Assembly (NCBI RefSeq): GCF_019320115.1
Contig: NC_089584.1
Span: 74,369,533-74,433,532, forward strand
DNA: 64,000 nt
Origin: Miscanthus floridulus
Taxonomy: Eukaryota; Streptophyta; Magnoliopsida; Poales; Poaceae
Direction: 5' to 3'
The translations under genes and the position numbers were made by a program. Position 1 is the stretch's first letter. Each line of letters opens with the position of its first letter. Shown here piece after piece: positions 56,511-64,000 of this stretch. Below the pieces are notes generated by a model that was not told the origin of the DNA, made no database searches, and saw only the letters and a list, made by a program, of their open reading frames with translations.

Positions 56511-59500
56511 TTGTAGGGTCGAGATGGCAGACTAGAGGGGGTCATTAGTTCTTTCTAAAAATTAAACATGCTGGCTAACCAAACAAATGCGGAATTAAAA
56601 CTATCAGTCTAGCCAAGACTACGCCCCTCTATCTAAGTTCACAAGCACCTTATAAAGATCATAATTAGACAACAAAGGTGTTGTGCTAACTAGAGCTCAC
56701 CTAATCAATTCTAGAGCAAGGTCACACAAACCTATGCACTAGTACTTTGCAACCGGGAGAGTTCCTACACAATCTAGTAAGCAAAAGCACAAAGCTCCTA
56801 AGCTCACCAGCAATGCTCAATAATAAGGCCATACAAGCCAAATTATAGAGCGCAAATTACTTAGCTACACAAACTAAGCAATGTGACTAACAAGGTTACT
56901 CAAACTGAATTAATCACACAAGGGAGCTACTTCTATGCTACACAAGCAAGAAGGTAACTAGTAAGCTACACAAGCTAACTAATTACAAGAGCGACTATAC
57001 AAGCACAATGTATATGAAAGTAAATACAAGCTTGTGTAAAGGGGATGCAAACCAATAGGAAGACAAGGATGACACAGTGATTTTTATCCCGAGGTTCACA
57101 TGCTTGCCAACACGCTAGTCCCCATTGTATCGACCATTCACTTGGTGGTTCAGCTACTAATTGGCACCATACCAAGCCCACATGTTGGGCGCCACAAGAA
57201 CCCCATGGACCAAGTCAGGGTAGCTCAATGACATGTTCAACTAGAGTTGCTCTTTGCGGCTCCCATGGGGTGAGCACAATACCCCTCACAATCTCTTCTC
57301 TGAAGCACCGCACAATCTTCTTTGTGTGTTTCAACAAAGACCACCACCAAGCCATCTAGAAGGTGACAACCTCCAAGAGTAACAAGCATGACTAGCTTGC
57401 AACTTGAACACCTAGTGCCACTCGATGCAACCTCTCGATGCAACGAACTTGAATCACTTAGTCGCAATGGATTTGCACTTCTCGCAAGCACAAGTGAGTT
57501 AGAGGCTTCTCAAACAAAGCACATACAAGAGAAACACATCCCCAAGGTGTTCAACCTTAGTTAAGCCTGAGCTCCACCTCTATTTATAGCCCCCAAGCCT
57601 AATAGAGCCATTGGAGAAAAGTATTCCTTTTTTGCGAGGGCACCAGACAGGGTGGTGCCCCTCCAACGGTCAAGTACCAATGGCTAAGTTGAACTAGCCA
57701 TTGATCCCCTAGCTAGACATAGGGTGGTGGTGCACCGCCCTAGGGGTGGCAGTGACCACCCAGGCCAACCCCCGAAAACTACACTCTCTGGAAAAAAGTG
57801 GTGGTGCCGCCACCGGACAGTCTGGTGGCCATGGAGGCGCCCTCTTCAGCTCAAAACTGAAAACCACCCAATCAAACTTGTAGATAATTTCATTAGCTTT
57901 CCGAAAAGTCCTAGATCATCGAAATCAGAGTTCAGAGCCAAGAGTTATGCCCAAAATAAAAATGGGTGGCTATGCTGATTTGGGCACGTTGCATGGGGTG
58001 GCAGTGCACCTTGCCTAGGGTGGCGGTGCCATCGTCCTGGGGTGTTCGGTGCACACCAAAAAGGTCGATGCCACCCCCCAGGAAGGGCTACGCATTGGGT
58101 ACAAGTTTGGTTGTATTTTCCGACCCTCAGAAACCCAAACTTGCTCTTTTCTTCTCCAATTCACCAAGTTGATCCAAATCAACTTAAACTTCTCCTTTGT
58201 AAATGTGCCAACACCACCAAGTGAACAACATCATGTGCAAGTGTGTTAGCATTTTCATAATCAGTTTCTAATGGATTAGTCACTCAAATTACCATGCCAC
58301 TCCATCCTAGCAATGATGCAAAGTTAGATCACTTGAGTGGCATTAGATGACAGATATGCAAACAGTTTGCCCCTCTTGATAGTACGGACATCTATCCTAA
58401 TCCCGGTCATAAACTTCTCTACACACCTATGGCCGATGAAATGAAAATGCCCTATAGGTTATACCTTTGTCTTGCACACTCTATTCCATCTCCTCCAATG
58501 TTGATGTAACACATGCACCTACCTTGATCAACAAATGATATGATCCACTTTATATCATCATGTGACCTTGTTGGTTCATCGATCTTGACCTCACTTGCTC
58601 TTCACCGTGGCCTCGGTCCATCGGTGCTGTTGACAACCAAAATTGTCCATTTTGTGAAGTTGTCAAAATGTATAACGGACTTCACCATTGTGTTTCTCTT
58701 GTCAAGATGGTCAAAAAACATATATGGAATGTATAATTCGGAGTCCAGATGAAGGAGTTGTGCCCCCGGAAAGATGCTTCGTTGTCGGGAGTTTTGACTC
58801 AAGTCGGACTTCCAACTATCGAAAGTTCTGATGGGTATTGGGACTTCTGGGAAGCCTAAAGAAACTTTCTCGGGAGTCTAGGGTTATCCCCACATCGGGA
58901 GTTTAGACAAAGGTCAGGAGTTCCGACCGAAGTTGGGACTTCCGACAGACCTAACAAAAAACCCTGTTTGAATCTGTCCTTTTGGATTCTGATCCGAACT
59001 ATTCTAAACTCATGGGAAACTTGGAAAATAAGGCTTAGAGGGGTTTCCTACTAGGATAATACCACCCCCTCTATATATATGAGAGGATCATGGCTGATTG
59101 AGTTCCCATCTATCCAATCGACAAACAAATCAATCTACTACCTCAACTCCAACCCTTTTACTCTCTTCTCCAACCCCCATGTTGTTCATCTCTTGATCTG
59201 ACAACCAAGGATGGTGCCCTAGGCTTGCTGGACAACCTAGGGCAACTCAGCGACATCCTTGCCCTGACAGGGTCCCTCCCGGTTGAAAGTTTCGACTATT
59301 TCTTTGATAATTTGCCTGAAAACTAGCCAGTTCTTCATCACATAAGAATGTTGGTATCCTTTGGTGGTTTGCATGTAAATGTCTCTATTCTTCACCATGA
59401 AAGCATGACGTCTGCACTGCATTCTTTGGTCCATAGTGGCCCGAGCATCCAAAGCCCTGTTGGTGTGTGATTCAGATCACTTCTGACGTCAATAGGTGCC

Positions 59501-59783
59501 AAGTCCTCGACTTGCCCTTCACTCTTGCAACTGGTCCATCAAGCTAAGCCTTGTCTTGATCTTCTCTACCTTAGTCACATGACTCCATGTCATATCTCAT
59601 ATGCAATGAGCTCCTTCATCACATATGTGAGCCTTGCAATATATCCAAGCCATTTCACCTCCATGGCATAGGTTGCTCACACATGATGTACTTATGGACT
59701 AATCACCTATGTATCTCACTCAAGCACATATTAGTCCACCTAAGGTTATCACTCAATTACCAAAACCAAACAAGGACCTTTTA
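56511..59783. mobile_element. 3,273-bp insertion splitting the F-box pseudogene
   Basis: The F-box homology breaks after GCGGAG and resumes at GGAGTACAGAG, so GGAG is duplicated at 56507-56510 and 59784-59787. The insert begins TTGTAGGGTCGAGATGGC and ends CAAGGACCTTTTA. Inside, ~58,628 onward (TGTTGACAACCAAAATTG) and the recurring GGGAGTT(C/T)(A/C)GAC phrases at 58,790-58,950 resemble grass copia LTR sequence. No RT domain was seen and the class is unresolved. Confidence 0.6.
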
Positions 59784-59999
59784 GGAGTACAGAGTGATTA
59801 CAGTTCACCCATAATGGAATTTCATTTCCTTGTTAGGAAGGATAGAACACTGATTGCATATGATGTGGACCGCAGAAAGGTTCATGTCATCCATGTCCGT
59901 GTCATTTGCTTTTGTAGATCAAGAGGGCATTTCCATATGAACAAGCCTTACTATCTTCCTTATGTTCCCTAGTTCATGGAGTCATTAGCAGAGCAGTAA
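59784..59999 (+). pseudogene. F-box/FBA protein pseudogene, 3' part
   Basis: Continues the 55,656 pseudogene: MEFHFLVRKDRTLIAYD, RRKVHVIHVRVICF and KPYYLPYVP. A TAG follows, then the ancestral end ESLAEQ-TAA at 59997. The same wording occurs in reverse orientation at 62,437-62,640 in the second copy. Confidence 0.7.
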
Positions 60000-60437
60000 A
60001 GGTGCATTTGCTATATTTTGTCATCATGATAGTTTTTGTTTAGGTCGGGAGTTGTTTTCATTCTATGTATGTATAGACCAATTTTGGCTTGTTAACTAAA
60101 GGAATGGTATGTTCAATATTATTAATTCGGCTACTTTGTTTAGGTTGTAGATTAGAGATGAAGAAGATGGGTTCCATGGTGCATTGGCTACCAATCCGAA
60201 GGATGCACTAATTATATTAATTTTGCATTGCAAGCAGGAGTGCCACATAGAAGAAGCACAACTACATTGTTTTGATATGTAAGTCTGTATAGACCAACTA
60301 CTTCTATATGGGATCAGTTGCTAAGGCCCCCATCCCAGGTAGCAGAAATGACATGTCCAATCCAATTTCCTATCATAGATAGTCTAGTGAAGCTAGCTTA
60401 CTAATGCACTATGTTCAATTTTGATCTTATTTTTGAA

Positions 60438-60801
60438 AAACATACTAGGTGGATTGTTTGATGCATGTACTAGATGATCATGGGAAGAAATTCTAACATT
60501 CCTGAAAAGTGGCTCAACCATTTTAGCATTTGTTCTGGAGTAGGATCTAGAAAAGTGTGTTGGACATACAATCCACACATGCACCGTGTACCATAGGCAA
60601 ATAATCAATTTCATCCTTGCATCTTTGTTTCTACCCTCTCCTTGTCTCTAATTATTAGATCACATACACTAATGCAAAGCTATAGAATATCACTTTTATT
60701 CACATGAGGGACATCAATCAGATGGGGGAGTTTGTAGCAGCACCTTCGCCCCTCCTATGGCTAAAGCTGGCAGTGGGAAACTACCCCTCTACCCCATCGC
60801 T
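60438..60801. repeat. Dispersed repeat R1, copy 2
   Basis: Same-orientation partner of 33,295-33,648, about 27 kb away. Moderately diverged with small indels. No coding potential is recognised. Confidence 0.85.
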
Positions 60802-61027
60802 GTTTTGGTGTTGATCCAGTCACTGTACACCGATGACCCACCGTTGTCATTATTTTTTTGCTACTCTCCTTTGCTTTGTTATCCTACTACTGATCACTAG
60901 CAATGTGCTATAGCTCTACTCCAATGGCTTGTGCTGCTGCATAATTGCCATCATCGTTGATATTGTTGCCAAGCTCTAATGATGGCCACTAGAGCTCACC
61001 TGCTACATCATTCATTCCCTCCACCAG

Positions 61028-61090
61028 CTACTTCTATATGGGATCAGTTGCTGAGGCCTCCATCCCAGGTAGCAGAAAAGACATATCCAC
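61028..61090. repeat. 62-bp direct repeat, second copy (first at 60,299-60,360)
   Basis: Both copies contain CTTCTATATGGGATCAGTTGCT and CATCCCAGGTAGCAGAAA. The second copy runs directly into CACTACTACACTCAGAC. Confidence 0.8.
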
Positions 61091-61520
61091 TACTACACTC
61101 AGACATTTCACAGCCACGGCGTAACCCCCATCGTAGCTGTATTTTGGCCTCGACAATAAGTTGTCAGCGGTGATGGTCATAGCCCTCATCGTTGCTATCT
61201 GAGACCATCTGCGATGTACACTCACACCGCCGTATTGGCTTATGATCCCCATGATAAGGTCCTTACTTCTGTCATATTGGAGCATGACCTAGCTATGTGG
61301 GTATACACTAACACCGTTGTATTAGCATATGATTCGTCCGTGATCAGGTCCTTATTTCTGTTGCATTGGAGCATGACCCACCAATGTGGGTGTACACTAA
61401 CACAGCCATTTTGGCTTATGATCTAGCCATGATCAGGTCATTGTTTTAATCATGTGTGGGTGTACACTAACACCACCATTTTGGCCAATCATTAGGATCA
61501 CAGTCGCCTTGCACAACGAG
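61088..61520. mobile_element. CACTA-like terminus with ~80-bp tandem repeats
   Basis: CACTACTACACTCAGACATTTC begins a region with four units starting G(T)GTACACTAACAC at 61215, 61301, 61391 and 61461, each followed by a TTGGCTTATGAT-like block and CATGATCAGGTC. CACTA-type ends have this form. The opposite end was not found. Confidence 0.5.
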
Positions 61521-62436
61521 CTGATTGTGTGCAGTGCATGTTCACCATCGCTTTGGCGGCTGACACATCTATGTTTAGGTGGACATCACTGTTACTTCAT
61601 CATATGAACCGTCTAGTCATAGGTAATGGTCACCATCGCATTGCAGTACGATCTGCCTTTGAAGATCCTTTAGTCGATGTCAGGTTACTAAGCCTTTTAG
61701 CGGTGATACACTATTGACCCCTGTGGCATGAGACAAATAGCAGCGGTGGTGATCGTCTGCTTCACCAATGGCGAGTGGTAAGGCAGTGATGACAAAACAG
61801 CCAATGACCTTTACATTCGACGGTGACAGAATTGCATCTAGTTTTCATAATTTATTTACTAATTTAGCTAGGTCTTAATAACTTACTAAACACACACCAT
61901 ATAGATATAATCATTACACACCATTCATCATGTCCACAACGAAGAGTACTTTTATAATAATAAGTGACACTAACATAACAACTGTGTGAACTCAAGAATT
62001 ATCACAAGCGATACATAGATAGGAGAATAAATGTTCTGCTTCCTATAGACTTACATAACAAAAATGAGGTAGATGTGCTCTGCTTCTTTAGATTGCCACT
62101 CCTGCTTGCAAGGCAAATCTTCCTTCAGCTTGGTAGCCAGTGCACTATGGAATCCCTCTTCTTCCTCCCTTAGCCATTGTAGGAAAATCATTTAAAAGCA
62201 CTCAGACACCGCAACCTGCACAAAGCAACATCATTAATAATATTTAACATACAAGTGCTTTAATTACCAAGGCAAAATTGTACTATATATAGAATCAAAA
62301 CAACTCCCTACCTAAATAAAGAACAACATATGCAACTTTATTGCTCTCCTACTAACTCCATGAACAAGGGAACATAAGGAATATAGTGAGGTCCCTCTAG
62401 ACGTAGCCTCTAGGTAGGTCTAGGATACCGCACGAC
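61521..62436. other. Unassigned sequence
   Basis: Probably the remainder of the CACTA-like element and flank of the F-box copy; no gene supported. Confidence 0.35.
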
Positions 62437-63150
62437 CTAGGTAGGTAGGACAAGAACTTTTCTGAGGTTCTTTTCATATGCGATCAGTGCTCTATCCTCA
62501 CCAACAAGGAAAATCAAATTCCATTCTAGGTGAACTACAATCACTCTGTAGTCCACATCACAAACATCATAACCAAATTCAATATTGTTTTGTCCAAATA
62601 TCTCCAACATGGACACTGTATGCTTCAATGTCCATTTATCAGTACCATAGTCTTTTAGGATCTAGAATGAAAGCTGAGACTTCCTAAACATACTAGCAGT
62701 ACATAAACACAACTGACCTGAGCTTCATGAATGGAGATTGCTTCACCATATGGCCTACAAATTTTCCTCTATGTCTTTCCCTACATATCAACAACATCTA
62801 TCTAGGACAACTCCATCCAGTGCATAAAACCATTAAGAAACACACTTGTCGAATATGTGCATACAACACCCTCACCCCATTCAGATTCCTTAAAACATCC
62901 TAAATGGGGAAGGGCAAGAAGGTCAAGGAGGGGTATTCACCGATGATGCTGATGAACTTGCGTTTGCCTTTCTAGCTGCGATAGAAGAATCCAGCGATAA
63001 TCTGGGGTAGCTCCTTATGGTACTCTAATTCAAAGATGAGACAGTTCTAGGAGCGACAAACACACTTGCAGCTGCACAAGGAGTGGGTGGTGAGGCATTA
63101 GAGGATGAGGATGAAGGCATGGTCTATGAGGACATCCACTTCATTCCTCT
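62437..63150 (-). pseudogene. Second F-box/FBA pseudogene, inverted and internally deleted
   Basis: Reading from 63,150 leftward: an F-box remnant (HSLCSCKCVCRS) stopped by TAG at 63049-63047 at the same Trp codon position as in the 55,656 copy; then KGKRKFISIIGEYPSLTFLPFP; then, after a deletion of about 250 bp relative to the other copy, FKESEWGEGV; then HTVSMLEIFGQNNIEFGYDVCDVDYRV (in pieces) and WNLIFLVGEDRALIAYE near 62,470-62,530. Because it is uninterrupted where the other copy has its 3.27-kb insert, it shows the pre-insertion sequence. Confidence 0.7.
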
Positions 63151-64000
63151 TGTTGGGGCCTCCTCCTCTATCTTGAGTTCCTGATAGGATCTGGTATAGT
63201 GGGGCCAGCAATGGAAGCTGTGGCACTGTCGCCTGAATTAGAGAAGGAGCATTTGTGGAGATTGGATTGTGAGCTCCTTAGTAAACAGATGGAAGCTTGC
63301 TTCTTACTAAGATTGGTGAAGAGGGGAAAATCCAAGAAGAGGGAAGTGCAAAAGCATTACCATTGCCTTTGGATCTGGCAGGATTGAGCTGGAGCAGCCA
63401 CAACGGTGATGAGTACTAGCCTAGTTACCATTGATCTATGTGGGCCTTTACCAGTGAGGCATACCGGCACGGGGTACTAGCTTATCGGTAGTGAGTGGTG
63501 ACTTGCACCCCACTGAGTAGGGGCAGTCGTGCAGTTCAGCACTAGGGAGCAAGGAGCGGTGACAAGGAACAAAAGCTATGGGCGAGGAGAAAGACATAGG
63601 GTGGGGACCGTGCTTTGTAAGCAACCGTTTCAAACACAGGAATGGAAATTGTGCACAACTTTATAAAAACACACGGGACTACATGCGCGGACTTGGAAAT
63701 TGATGAAAGTGCTAGTAGACCGTATGCAGGTGTTGACATTTCTTAGCATCACTCTTTACTAAGTTGTCATCCCTAGCATGATGCTAGAAATGCATTGTTA
63801 GTAATTATGGAGAACACTTGTAAATTTATATATATACTAAGTAATCCGCAAGCACACAAATAATGTACCATTGTAGCATTCCACCCGGGAGTATACCGAG
63901 TATCGTTATTTATATTTTATCCACAGGGAGGAGCTATGGAGTTGTGTTGGCATAAAGATATTGACAAATATATATATACTTATGATAAAATCACTCTCAT
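63151..64000. other. Unassigned sequence at the window edge
   Basis: No gene is supported. From ~63,725 the text (TGTTGACATTTCTTAGC..., CACCCGGGAGTATACCGAG) resembles the start of an LTR that continues beyond the window; this is recognition by eye only. Confidence 0.35.

Noticed and set aside
1..64000. CRISPR arrays, operons, ribosome binding sites, rRNA
   Set aside because: The window is plant nuclear DNA; the tandem arrays seen have no CRISPR spacing with unique spacers.

Overview
This window is nuclear DNA from a grass. The evidence is the transposon content: a Tat-lineage Ty3/gypsy element with an antisense accessory gene, a large CACTA (En/Spm) element with subterminal repeats of the GTAGGG(A/G)CGGCT type, Sirevirus-like copia debris and multi-kilobase solo LTRs. 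There is also a GC-rich monocot-style WRKY gene. I cannot name the species; a sorghum/sugarcane/maize-like panicoid is a guess. About 90% of the window is transposons nested in each other, and only one ordinary host gene looks close to intact.

Layout. 1-4,430: mostly intergenic DNA, a small MITE, and a two-exon group IIb-type WRKY gene on the minus strand (2,810 to 1,823) whose conserved C-terminal tail has been pushed out of frame. 4,432-32,372: remains of one or two CACTA elements. They carry a minus-strand gene with Transposase_24 and Ulp1-protease homology (8,771 to 5,035) and a minus-strand TNP2 transposase (31,270 to 27,844). A 13,968-bp Tat-type LTR retrotransposon (9,301-23,268; 573-bp LTRs, TSD CAAAC) sits inside. 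It has a broken gag/protease, a fully open RT-RNaseH-integrase frame, a 109-bp tandem repeat and an intron-containing antisense gene.

33,295-39,210: a minus-strand copia polyprotein fragment split by a 4,346-bp solo LTR (TSD GATAT). 39,216-41,205: a CACTA-like terminus and a small decayed acidic-protein gene. 41,206-45,919: a second solo LTR (4,714 bp, TSD TCCCA). 46,168-46,467: a decayed GRF-zinc-finger-type ORF. 46,593-54,057: a retroelement insertion bounded by the 5-bp TSD CAAGT. It contains a 4.43-kb near-perfect palindrome (two 2.17-kb arms, 88-bp spacer), a gag fragment, and an ORF whose first 21 residues after Met copy the histone H3 tail (16 of 21 identical), followed by a coiled coil and a long acidic tail. 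54,063-64,000: a small decayed gene, two inverted F-box pseudogenes sharing the same nonsense codon, one of them split by a 3.27-kb insertion, and CACTA-like repeat debris.

The genes do not form an operon or pathway; the logic is nesting order. The most unusual object is the 46,593-54,057 element, which combines the histone-H3-tail mimic with a giant self-inverted repeat. All similarity statements are by eye; no search was run.
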